Assembly: GCA_024642805.1 (NCBI GenBank) | Contig: JAHEAK010000379.1 | Coordinates: forward strand, 1-5,721 | Direction: 5' to 3' | Length of the DNA: 5,721 nt | Source of the DNA: Kofleriaceae bacterium | GTDB taxonomy: Bacteria; Myxococcota_A; Polyangia; Haliangiales; Haliangiaceae | Shown: positions 1-5,417 of the stretch, piece by piece | Layout of the letters: each line of letters opens with the position of its first letter | Numbering within the stretch: position 1 is the first letter of the stretch | The notes under the pieces: model-generated | Told to the model about the DNA's origin: nothing | Databases searched by the model: none | What the model saw: the letters and a program-made list of their open reading frames with translations, nothing else | Translations under genes and position numbers: made by a program

Positions 1-159
1 CACGAACTGGGCAACCTCCTCTGTCCGCCGACCTTGCTCGTCGACTCTCTGCAAGACGAGGTCGAAGGCAGCGACGCAGAGGAGGTCCGGGACAGCTTGC
101 GCTCGCTGCAACTGGCCGCCAACTTCCAACACAAACTCACCGGCGCCCAAGGCAAATAG
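1..159 (+). CDS. 3' end of a gene with a histidine-kinase-like H-box (partial)
   Basis: The frame is open from the first base and ends at TAG 157-159, giving 52 visible C-terminal residues that begin HELGNLLCPP. HELGNLL resembles the phospho-acceptor H-box of two-component histidine kinases (HELxN-L or HDLNNLL types), and the segment ending SLQLAANFQHKLTG resembles the second helix of the DHp dimerisation hairpin. In ordinary kinases a HATPase_c domain of 100 or more residues follows; here translation stops about 50 residues after the His and no continuation is seen in the other forward frames. The protein may be a sensor or phosphotransfer protein lacking its own ATPase, or a truncated kinase. 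The 5' part lies outside the window, so upstream domains are unknown. That the segment is coding is fairly safe; the H-box reading is an inference from a short motif. Confidence 0.6.
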   Translation, partial: HELGNLLCPPTLLVDSLQDEVEGSDAEEVRDSLRSLQLAANFQHKLTGAQGK

Positions 160-177
160 CGAAGGCGGCAACGCTAG

Positions 178-206
178 TTGAGCGCGTGCCGGTGGGCCGC
201 TCTCAA
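178..206 (+). terminator. imperfect hairpin after the kinase-like gene, possible terminator
   Basis: TTGAG (178-182) pairs with CTCAA (202-206), GCG (184-186) with CGC (198-200) and GCC (188-190) with GGC (195-197), around a GGTG loop. There is one C/T mismatch and one bulged T. The hairpin starts 18 nt after the stop codon at 159, where a terminator would be expected. No T-run follows, so this is not a classical intrinsic terminator and could be chance in GC-rich DNA. Confidence 0.3.
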
Positions 207-234
207 AGGCAGCTATCGCTGCGCTGGCTCGGCA

Positions 235-240
235 TATTAT
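235..240 (+). promoter_or_regulatory. possible -10 element upstream of the DUF155 gene
   Basis: TATTAT is a 5/6 match to the TATAAT consensus and stands out in a GC-rich 100-bp gap. It would place transcription start roughly 12-15 nt before the ATG at 261. No good -35 hexamer is seen 16-18 bp upstream, and no clear Shine-Dalgarno lies before the ATG, so a very short leader would be implied. Weak evidence. Confidence 0.25.
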
Positions 241-260
241 GATCGACAGTCGCCACAAAC

Positions 261-1061
261 ATGAGCGACGACACAACACCCGCGCAATCGATCAAAGCCC
301 ATGCGCTGGTGCTTGGTGATCGACTGCATCTGCGACAGCTCTCCCAGGTCGAAGTGCTTGCCCAAAATCCCGTCATGGTCGACGTCTCGGGTGGCGGCTT
401 CGCGGTCCTCTTTCGATTTGGCGTTGCCGTCTTCTTCGATGTCGCACCGGTCGCCCAGTCAGCCTTCCTCAAGCAGCTCGAGCATCTGATTCGAGACCCA
501 GTGAGCGAGGACGAGTTCGAGCGAGACGATCTGGAAATTCGCATCGACCCCGAGCGCGGAGACTCGGTCGAGGGCGGCATTCTGTACATCAGCGATCGCA
601 ACACCGGGCGTCTACAGGTGGCCGCCGACATCCTCGCCAAGAGCGTCTTGCTTTCCAGCTACGAGGCACGCATTGGCGCGGCCTTCGAGCGCATCGAGCC
701 GCTTGCCAAGACTTTGAAAGAGTCAGGTCGCGGGGCGCGCCAGGACCGCGAGCTGGTTCGCCACATTGGCGAGACCATGTTGATTCAACATCGCATGGTC
801 GGCCGAGCACAGGTTGGCGACAAGCCAGAAATCATCTGGGAGCACCCCGAGCTCGAGCGCCTCTTCCTGCGCCTCGAACAGGAGTACGAGATCAACGAGC
901 GCCTTACCAACCAGGACCGCAAGCTCGAAGTCATCAGCTCCACTGCGGAGACCTTGCTCGAGCTTCTGCAGAACCAGCGCTCCCTGCGGGTCGAGTGGTA
1001 CATCGTCATTCTCATCGTGATGGAGCTGGCAATTTCCCTGTATCAGCTGCTCTTCCGCTAG
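261..1061 (+). CDS. DUF155 (RMND1/Rmd1/Sif2-type) protein with C-terminal membrane anchor
   Basis: This 266-residue protein has the layout of the DUF155 (YagE) family, which includes yeast Rmd1 and Sif2/Sif3 and human mitochondrial RMND1. Visible features are an N-terminal beta-rich half with the GGFAVLFRFGVAVFF strands (about 45-59), the family-like LAKSVLLSSYE helix (125-135), IWEHPELERLF (192-202), a charged helical stretch (about 198-240, with EINERL and DRKLEVIS) and one transmembrane helix near the end (about 246-264, WYIVILIVMELAISLYQLL). This predicts an anchored protein with its bulk in the cytoplasm. RMND1 is needed for mitochondrial translation; the bacterial role is unknown and I assign none. 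The ATG at 261 gives a normal family start, although its ribosome-binding site is poor. The gene is 101 bp downstream of the kinase-like gene and in the same direction. Confidence 0.9.
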   Translation: MSDDTTPAQSIKAHALVLGDRLHLRQLSQVEVLAQNPVMVDVSGGGFAVLFRFGVAVFFDVAPVAQSAFLKQLEHLIRDPVSEDEFERDDLEIRIDPERGDSVEGGILYISDRNTGRLQVAADILAKSVLLSSYEARIGAAFERIEPLAKTLKESGRGARQDRELVRHIGETMLIQHRMVGRAQVGDKPEIIWEHPELERLFLRLEQEYEINERLTNQDRKLEVISSTAETLLELLQNQRSLRVEWYIVILIVMELAISLYQLLFR

Positions 1062-1183
1062 CTCTGCGCTGAGCGGCATGTCACTTGCTCTGCCATGGAG
1101 ACGTGGGCCAACGCTTGCACACATCCCGCGGATTTCACGCCGCGCGCGCGCCACAGCACTGGCGCGTCGTCGATGCGTTCGCC
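1062..1183. other. gap between DUF155 and L,D-transpeptidase genes
   Basis: The transpeptidase frame stays open upstream through most of this stretch, back to a TTG at 1085. The peptide it would encode (starting LCHGDVGQRLHTSRGF) has no signal-peptide character and would bury the hydrophobic leader about 40 residues inside. I therefore read it as untranslated. A weak CCGCT/AGCGG pairing (1055-1059 with 1072-1076) is not convincing as a terminator, and no promoter hexamers stand out. Confidence 0.4.
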
Positions 1184-3013
1184 ATGGCACTGCAAAGTTC
1201 GCGCGCGCCAAGCACAATCTGCGCGCTCTGCGTGCTTGCAGCGAGCATGCTTGCACAGCCTCCGCAGGCCTCTGCGGGTCCCGATTCCGAGCCGGCTTGC
1301 CAAGCCAAGGTGGCGCACTATCAAAACGGCCAGCTCCTGGCGTGGATGTGTGAAGAGCAAGCGAAAGAGGCCTCGCTCACCCTCGTCGATCTTGGCGACC
1401 GCTGGCTTCCACAGGGCCTACGTCCCGCTGCGGGCTTTCCCGATGCGGACTTCAATGAGCGCTACCTACGGCTCGCCAACCGAGATGCCACCGACAAAAG
1501 CGATGTCAGCGCCAGTGAACTCTCGCTCTACGGCATCTTTCCAACGCTGCGTTCGCTCTTCCAACGACTCGGCGACACAGAGCGCTATGCCTGCCATCGA
1601 CGTCTCACGGACCACCCCTGGCCAGCCGAGCTGCCTGCGGAGATTAGGCAAGAAGATCCTGTGGCCGCGCGCAAGCGCATCGCGGCTGACCAGAAGCTGC
1701 GTGCACAGCTCGAATGGCAGATGCGAGCTCAGGGTCTGCGCTCTCTCGACGAGCTTGCAGCTAGCAAGCCCCTGGCTGCCCGTCAGCTCCAGCGACTGCG
1801 CACACATGAAGCGCGCACCAACGTGATTCGAGACCTGCAGGCACACCTGATCTGCGAGGGTGACCTTCTCGACACGGAGGTCGATGGCATTCTCGGTTGG
1901 CGGAGTAGCAACGCCTTGCGCGTGTATCAGCGGCGCAACTTCGCGTCTCCAAGCGCTCGCATCGACGAGGCCACCCACGAGATTGCCAGCAGCGATCCTG
2001 AACAAAGCGATTGGCGCATCGGTCTGCGGGTTCTGCGCGAACGCGTCGCCGACGCCACAGGCCTCATCGAAGACGGCAGTGCCCGCAATGAGGCCGTGCC
2101 CATCGTCGGCCAACGCCTCGATCCCGAGCAGCTGGTGTGGCCACGCGGCTATGCGCCCGCCGAGGAAGGACAACCCGATCGCATCGGCAGAGCCAGCGAT
2201 GTGGCGGCTCGTCAACTCGGATGGCAAGACCCCGAGGGTCTGCGCCGCTTCCTTGCCCGTCATATCGATGAGGAGGGCGGGCTTGCCATCCGCGTCGCTC
2301 TCTCGCTTCCCGAGACTCCCGATTACTACAGCGAGCACATGGATCTGCGAGTTGTGATCGATCGTGGTGAGCGGCAAAGCGGCGCCACACGCCATGCCAG
2401 GCGCCCTGCCCTGCTCCTCTATGTCGCCGACGGCGACGTCGATCGACTCCTCGTTCGCTGGCCGACCACCGTCGGCGGCTGGCAGGACGAGCTCTTGGCA
2501 AGTGGCAAGGTGGTGCGTCGCTACAAGGAATCGCCGGCCGGCGAGTTCGTCTGGAAGACCATCTACATGGCGCCGCGCTGGTTGCCCCCGCCGAGCACGC
2601 CCGATGAGGACCTCTTCAAGGGCACTTCGCGCGGCAAGGCACGGCTGGATCGCGAGCTTTTCGGGCCCAGTTTTCGATCTGCTTATGGACTGGCCATGCT
2701 GGTCCACCACCGCGAGCAAGAGCGTGGCGATGATCTCCGCTATCTCGACCTGGGCATTCGCAGCCATGGCACAGGCAATATTCTGTCGCTGCCGCAGGGC
2801 TACAGCCACGGCTGCCATCGACTCCTGGGCTTTCAGGTGATGCGCCTAACGAGCTTCCTCTTGCAACACCGTCAGGTCGTTCGTTACGGCCCCGAGTACG
2901 TGAGCTACCAGCGCGTGTTTCGCTGGCGAGGGCAGTCCGCATCGGTTCACCTGGACCAGCGCGGCTATCGCTTCGAACTCACGCCACCTGTGCCGGTGCG
3001 CGTACTGCACTGA
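1184..3013 (+). CDS. secreted L,D-transpeptidase (YkuD) with peptidoglycan-binding-like segment
   Basis: From the ATG at 1184 this is a 609-residue exported protein. Residues 1-31 form a Sec signal peptide (hydrophobic core TICALCVLAASMLA, likely cut after QASA). Residues 213-251 resemble a peptidoglycan-binding-1 repeat (VIRDLQAHL, then VDGILGWRSSNALRVYQRR). Residues about 410-572 are the YkuD catalytic domain: YKESPAGEFVWKTIY, then His528 in IRSHGTG, then SHGCHR with catalytic Cys544 and Arg546. YkuD enzymes make 3-3 peptidoglycan cross-links or attach proteins to peptidoglycan by Cys-based acyl transfer in the periplasm. Residues 32-212 (Cys39, Cys56, Cys137) match nothing I recognise. At about 600 residues it is much longer than a minimal YkuD enzyme. 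The TTG at 1085 would add 33 residues before the signal peptide; I prefer 1184 because the leader then sits at the N-terminus. It is convergent with the GST-like gene. Cross-linking versus another acyl transfer cannot be decided from sequence. Confidence 0.88.
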   Translation: MALQSSRAPSTICALCVLAASMLAQPPQASAGPDSEPACQAKVAHYQNGQLLAWMCEEQAKEASLTLVDLGDRWLPQGLRPAAGFPDADFNERYLRLANRDATDKSDVSASELSLYGIFPTLRSLFQRLGDTERYACHRRLTDHPWPAELPAEIRQEDPVAARKRIAADQKLRAQLEWQMRAQGLRSLDELAASKPLAARQLQRLRTHEARTNVIRDLQAHLICEGDLLDTEVDGILGWRSSNALRVYQRRNFASPSARIDEATHEIASSDPEQSDWRIGLRVLRERVADATGLIEDGSARNEAVPIVGQRLDPEQLVWPRGYAPAEEGQPDRIGRASDVAARQLGWQDPEGLRRFLARHIDEEGGLAIRVALSLPETPDYYSEHMDLRVVIDRGERQSGATRHARRPALLLYVADGDVDRLLVRWPTTVGGWQDELLASGKVVRRYKESPAGEFVWKTIYMAPRWLPPPSTPDEDLFKGTSRGKARLDRELFGPSFRSAYGLAMLVHHREQERGDDLRYLDLGIRSHGTGNILSLPQGYSHGCHRLLGFQVMRLTSFLLQHRQVVRYGPEYVSYQRVFRWRGQSASVHLDQRGYRFELTPPVPVRVLH

Positions 3014-3036
3014 GCCGCATCAGCAAGCGCCGAGAT

Positions 3037-3087
3037 AGTCCCGGGCAACTACGAGTCCCGAGCAACTACGAGCGCCGGGCAACTACG
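3037..3087. repeat. three-copy 17-bp direct tandem repeat
   Basis: Three adjacent 17-bp units, each ending CAACTACG, lie at 3037-3053, 3054-3070 and 3071-3087. Units 1 and 2 differ at one base (CCCGGG versus CCCGAG); unit 3 differs from unit 1 at two bases (AGTC to AGCG). The array fills most of the 69-bp gap between the convergent transpeptidase and GST-like genes. Its rightmost unit contains the GST stop codon (TAG on the minus strand, 3083-3085). It looks like a local duplication that grew from the 3' end of the GST gene; no terminator-like structure is evident. Confidence 0.9.
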
Positions 3088-3796
3088 AGAGCTCGGCGGA
3101 AACCACTCGATTGGCATCGCGCAGATCTTGGACCCGCTGATACCAGGCGGCCACACGAGGCCGCTCCATGATGGTCGTAAAGGCTGGGAAGTCGCGTATG
3201 CAGGTGAGACATCCCTGGGCAGCAAGATCACCGACGCTGACCTCATCACCGCACACAAAGGCTTGCTCACCCAGCCAGCCTTCGAACTTGTCCATCTCGG
3301 TCGCCAGCATCTGATCAGGATTGCCACCACCGCGGCGAGCGAGAATCTTCTTTGCGACCCGGTTCATGATCACCGAGCCACCGCCGCGCACCATCGCGTT
3401 GTGAAAGAAACCAAAGTTCGAAGTGCGTGCCACAACGCGAGCTGCGCGTGCCGCATCGCGCCAGGTACCGTAGATCGCCGCAGGCAAGACCTGCGCAAGA
3501 TCGTCGTCCACCCATGCCTCGATCATTTCCGCCTTGTCGCGCGCGGGCCCTTCGGGCATCGGGCTGGGTTTGGAGTCGAGGTACTTCAGAATCTCCGTCG
3601 AGTCGGAGAGCAGCGTGTCGTCGATGGCAAGCACAGGCACCTTGCGCTTCACGTTGGCGTCGAGCTCCGGCAGCTCCTTCTTGGTCATGGGATTGACCTC
3701 GACGGTGCGGTAGGGGATGCCTTTGACGTCGAGGGCCGCCCTCACCTTGTGACAAAAGGGGCACAGCTCGAACTGATACAGCGTGGCTTCCTGCAT
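3083..3796 (-). CDS. GST-family protein, membrane-associated prostaglandin E synthase-2 (mPGES2)-like
   Basis: This 237-residue protein has a thioredoxin/GST N-terminal domain (about 4-75) with a glutaredoxin-like Cys12-Pro-Phe-Cys15, the VEVNP segment (32-36), RKVPVL with the presumed cis-Pro54, and DSTEIL (65-70), typical of the glutathione gamma-glutamyl site. An all-helical C-terminal domain follows (about 85-232), with IYGT (108-111), NFGFFHNAMVRGGGSVIMNRVAKKI (127-151) and VGDLAAQG (188-195). The order YQF-CPFC-KVRA-EVNP-RKVP, then YGT, FGF and a basic AKKI helix, matches eukaryotic mPGES2 better than classical GSTs. No N-terminal membrane segment is present, so a soluble cytoplasmic protein is expected. 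Likely chemistry is glutathione- or thiol-dependent reduction or isomerisation; making prostaglandin is not implied. ATG at 3796 has only a weak AGAAG about 8 nt upstream. The gene diverges from the lipoprotein gene across 185 bp. Confidence 0.88.
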   Translation of the reverse strand: MQEATLYQFELCPFCHKVRAALDVKGIPYRTVEVNPMTKKELPELDANVKRKVPVLAIDDTLLSDSTEILKYLDSKPSPMPEGPARDKAEMIEAWVDDDLAQVLPAAIYGTWRDAARAARVVARTSNFGFFHNAMVRGGGSVIMNRVAKKILARRGGGNPDQMLATEMDKFEGWLGEQAFVCGDEVSVGDLAAQGCLTCIRDFPAFTTIMERPRVAAWYQRVQDLRDANRVVSAELS

Positions 3797-3981
3797 AGAT
3801 CAGACTTCTAGCCGAGGGCCGCGACCCAGCGCAATCGTTTTCCCCTACCAGGCTCTGGTTTGCGGCCCACCGCCCGAAGTGCCCGACGATACTCGCGCTA
3901 AGGCCTGATATTCACGAGGCCGGGCTGAGCGACAAAAGGAAGTTTGGTACGCGCAGCTCTCGGGGTAGGCTGGAAGTAGAG
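3797..3981. promoter_or_regulatory. divergent intergenic region between GST-like and lipoprotein genes
   Basis: This 185-bp gap separates two start codons pointing away from each other, so it should hold both promoters. No clear -35/-10 pair is seen on either strand. The only symmetric element noted is GGCCT (3902-3906) with AGGCC (3917-3921) around a 10-nt AT-richer spacer; it could be an operator or chance. Confidence 0.35.
3972..3976 (+). promoter_or_regulatory. Shine-Dalgarno that fixes the lipoprotein start
   Basis: GGAAG lies 5 nt before the ATG at 3982. It is one of the better ribosome-binding sites in the window and supports this start over later codons. Confidence 0.6.
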
Positions 3982-4734
3982 ATGAGGGAAGCACACGCAG
4001 GCTCGCGCTGGGAGAATGTCTCTCGACTCGCCGGATCCCTCCTCTGTGCACTGCTGGGTGCGGCCTGTCAGGTGAGCGTCGATCACTCGGCAACCATCTA
4101 TAGCTGCGAGCTCAGTCCGCAGTGCCCGAACGGCCTCGAGTGCATTGCCGGGGTGTGCAGCAATCCCGACCAGGTGGATGCTGGAGCCGTCGATGGCACG
4201 CCCTTCACCGAGCTGAGCCGACAAGTCGCCACCAGCAATGATGATGCCGAGGAGCAGATTGCCACCGGGCTGGTGGTCGTGGACAGCACGGACCTGGAAA
4301 TGACCCTGGAGATCGATGGCGAGCAGATCGTCGGTCTGCGCTTCACGGACCTGCAGATCGAAAGTGGCGCGGCGATTCAAGAAGCCTTCGTGCAGTTCAC
4401 CGTCGACGAAGTCTCGGTGGATCAGACGGACTTGATCATCCGCGCACAAGCCATTGCCGACGCTCCAGGCTTTAGCACCGATACCAACTCCATCAGCTCG
4501 CGCCAGCTCGGCGAGGCCTCCGTGGCGTGGTCGCCCGCACCCTGGCCGCAGATCGATGACAGCGGTATCGATCAACAAACGCCGAATCTGGCGCCGCTTC
4601 TCGACGAAATCATCGCAAGGCCCGACTGGCAAGCGGGCAATGCCATCGTCCTGCTCATCAGCGGCACGGGCGCGAGGGTAGCGCGCTCCTTTGATCTAGA
4701 TCCGACCCTGGCGGCGACCCTCGTCGTACGCTGA
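3982..4734 (+). CDS. putative lipoprotein: Cys-rich motif plus secreted beta-rich domain
   Basis: This 250-residue protein begins with a signal peptide (Arg residues in 1-15, hydrophobic core LAGSLLCALLGAA) ending at Cys29, a plausible lipid-attached cysteine; the box LLGAAC has Gly rather than Leu at -3, so lipidation is likely but not certain. A short disulfide-type cluster follows, Cys42-x5-Cys48-x5-Cys54-x4-Cys59 (QCPNGLECIAGVC), of a style common in myxobacterial surface proteins. Residues about 79-250 match a recurrent secreted domain that I recognise by pattern: SNDDAEE, STDLEM, VGLRFTDLQIESGA, AFVQFTVDE, NSISSR, VAWSP.PWPQ, QQTPNL..LLDEI, GNAIVLLISGTG.RVA.SFD. It is probably a beta-sandwich with possible ligand or surface binding; no catalytic residues are evident. 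It likely sits at the outer membrane or cell surface. The 3' end converges with the DUF1993 gene. Confidence 0.85.
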   Translation: MREAHAGSRWENVSRLAGSLLCALLGAACQVSVDHSATIYSCELSPQCPNGLECIAGVCSNPDQVDAGAVDGTPFTELSRQVATSNDDAEEQIATGLVVVDSTDLEMTLEIDGEQIVGLRFTDLQIESGAAIQEAFVQFTVDEVSVDQTDLIIRAQAIADAPGFSTDTNSISSRQLGEASVAWSPAPWPQIDDSGIDQQTPNLAPLLDEIIARPDWQAGNAIVLLISGTGARVARSFDLDPTLAATLVVR

Positions 4735-4785
4735 GCTGCCGAGCGCTAGCGTTTGCAGCACTCGAGACCCTGCGCCGAAACCTGC
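4735..4785. other. convergent junction between lipoprotein and DUF1993 genes
   Basis: Fifty-one bases separate the two stop codons. No stem followed by a T-run is present on either strand; only a 4-bp GCAG/CTGC pairing (4755-4758 with 4770-4773) lies inside. Both transcripts must end near here, so termination may be Rho-dependent or by an unrecognised signal. Confidence 0.35.
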
Positions 4786-5298
4786 CTACTCTTTGAAAGG
4801 CAGCTCGCCGAGGTAGTGCTTCTTGCCGACGGGTACACCGTTGTGACGCAAGATGGCGTAGGCGGTGGTCACGTGAAAGTAGAAGTTGGGAAGCGCGTAC
4901 TGCACGACGAACTCGGTGCCCGAGAGGCTCTTCTCTTTCCAGCGCGGCTGACTGATGCGGCGCTCGGCGGCGACGGCGAAATCCGTCGGCGCAAACTCGC
5001 CAAGGTAGCGAACCGTGCTCTCGATGCGAGCTTTGACCTCGGCTAGCGTCTTCTCGGTGTCGGGATGCACGGGGACCTTTGCCTCGGTGCCAGAGAGGCG
5101 CGCCGCTGCCATCTTCGCGTTGTCGCAGGCGATTTGAATTTGGCGGATCAGATCAAACTGATCCGGGGCCAGACGAGCGCGCAGGAGCACGTCGACGTCG
5201 AAACCCTTGTGCGTCGCGTAGGCCTCGCCTTCGTCGAGAATCGTCAGCAGGTTGCCGAGCATTTTTCTAAATTGCGTAATGACAATCTCGTGGATCAT
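4786..5298 (-). CDS. DUF1993 family protein (DinB-like fold)
   Basis: From the ATG at 5296-5298 this is 170 residues, the usual DUF1993 length. Family features in order are IHEIVITQFRKMLGNL (2-17), KGFDVDVLLRARLAPDQFDL (31-50), CDNAKMAAARLSG (58-70), HPDTEKTLAEVKARI (78-92) and the strongly conserved-looking C-terminal block YALPNFYFHVTTAYAILRHNGVP (134-156). DUF1993 belongs with the DinB/YfiT-like four-helix bundles; no enzymatic activity is firmly established and the protein is probably cytoplasmic. The frame is open upstream to an ATG at 5385, but that would add 29 basic residues unlike the family. GAGGAG lies 12 nt and AGAGG 1 nt before 5298, so neither is ideally spaced; the start rests on family alignment. 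The gene is transcribed away from the repeat-leader gene at the right edge. Confidence 0.9.
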   Translation of the reverse strand: MIHEIVITQFRKMLGNLLTILDEGEAYATHKGFDVDVLLRARLAPDQFDLIRQIQIACDNAKMAAARLSGTEAKVPVHPDTEKTLAEVKARIESTVRYLGEFAPTDFAVAAERRISQPRWKEKSLSGTEFVVQYALPNFYFHVTTAYAILRHNGVPVGKKHYLGELPFKE

Positions 5299-5417
5299 GC
5301 CTCTGGTGTACTCCTCGCGCGGTTTCTTGCCCAGCCTGTGAGCCAAAGATCGCCTGGGCACAAAGAGGTGCCCGCGGGCTCGCAACTCCGCCCACTCCCG
5401 GGTGTCCTGAAGGTTCT
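5299..5417. promoter_or_regulatory. divergent intergenic region with inverted repeats
   Basis: This 119-bp gap must carry promoters for DUF1993 (-) and the repeat-leader gene (+). It holds a perfect 6-bp inverted repeat, GGGCAC (5356-5361) and GTGCCC (5368-5373), around AAAGAG. An overlapping perfect palindrome CCCGCGGG lies at 5371-5378. A near-palindrome centred on CCCGGG (5394-5405, ACtCCCGGGtGT) sits 12 nt before the ATG at 5418. These could be operator half-sites or a hairpin. No consensus -35/-10 was found. Confidence 0.4.
5409..5413 (+). promoter_or_regulatory. Shine-Dalgarno for the repeat-leader gene
   Basis: GAAGG lies 4 nt before the ATG at 5418. It supports that reading frame over the other open frames produced by the 12-bp repeats. 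Confidence 0.5.

Noticed and set aside
1085..1183. N-terminal extension of the transpeptidase from a TTG start
   Set aside because: The extra 33 residues would place the signal peptide internally and lack protein-like character; the ATG at 1184 begins the leader directly.
1466..2818. Long minus-strand ORF (450 codons) opposite the L,D-transpeptidase gene
   Set aside because: It is antisense to a frame with a signal peptide, a peptidoglycan-binding-like motif and an intact SHGCHR catalytic motif. It shows no recognisable domain, and long antisense frames are expected in GC-rich coding DNA.
3128..3811. Plus-strand ORF (227 codons) opposite the GST-like gene
   Set aside because: It mirrors the GST/mPGES2-like frame, which carries the clear CPFC and cis-Pro motifs; the plus translation resembles no protein.
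3898..4632. Minus-strand ORF (244 codons) opposite the lipoprotein gene
   Set aside because: The plus frame has a Shine-Dalgarno, a signal peptide, a Cys cluster and a recognisable secreted domain. The minus frame has none of these.
4733..4806. 8-bp inverted repeat GAGCTGCC / GGCAGCTC across the convergent gene ends
   Set aside because: The arms are 58 nt apart, partly coding, and could easily occur by chance; there is no T-run, so I do not call it a terminator.
5356..5373. Possible sigma-54 -24/-12 promoter in the GGGCAC...GTGCCC region
   Set aside because: The GG to GC spacing is not the required 10 bp, and the element is better described as an inverted repeat.
5299..5385. Upstream ATG at 5385 as the DUF1993 start
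   Set aside because: It would add 29 basic residues not expected in this family; the ATG at 5298 gives the usual IHEI-type N-terminus and 170-residue length.
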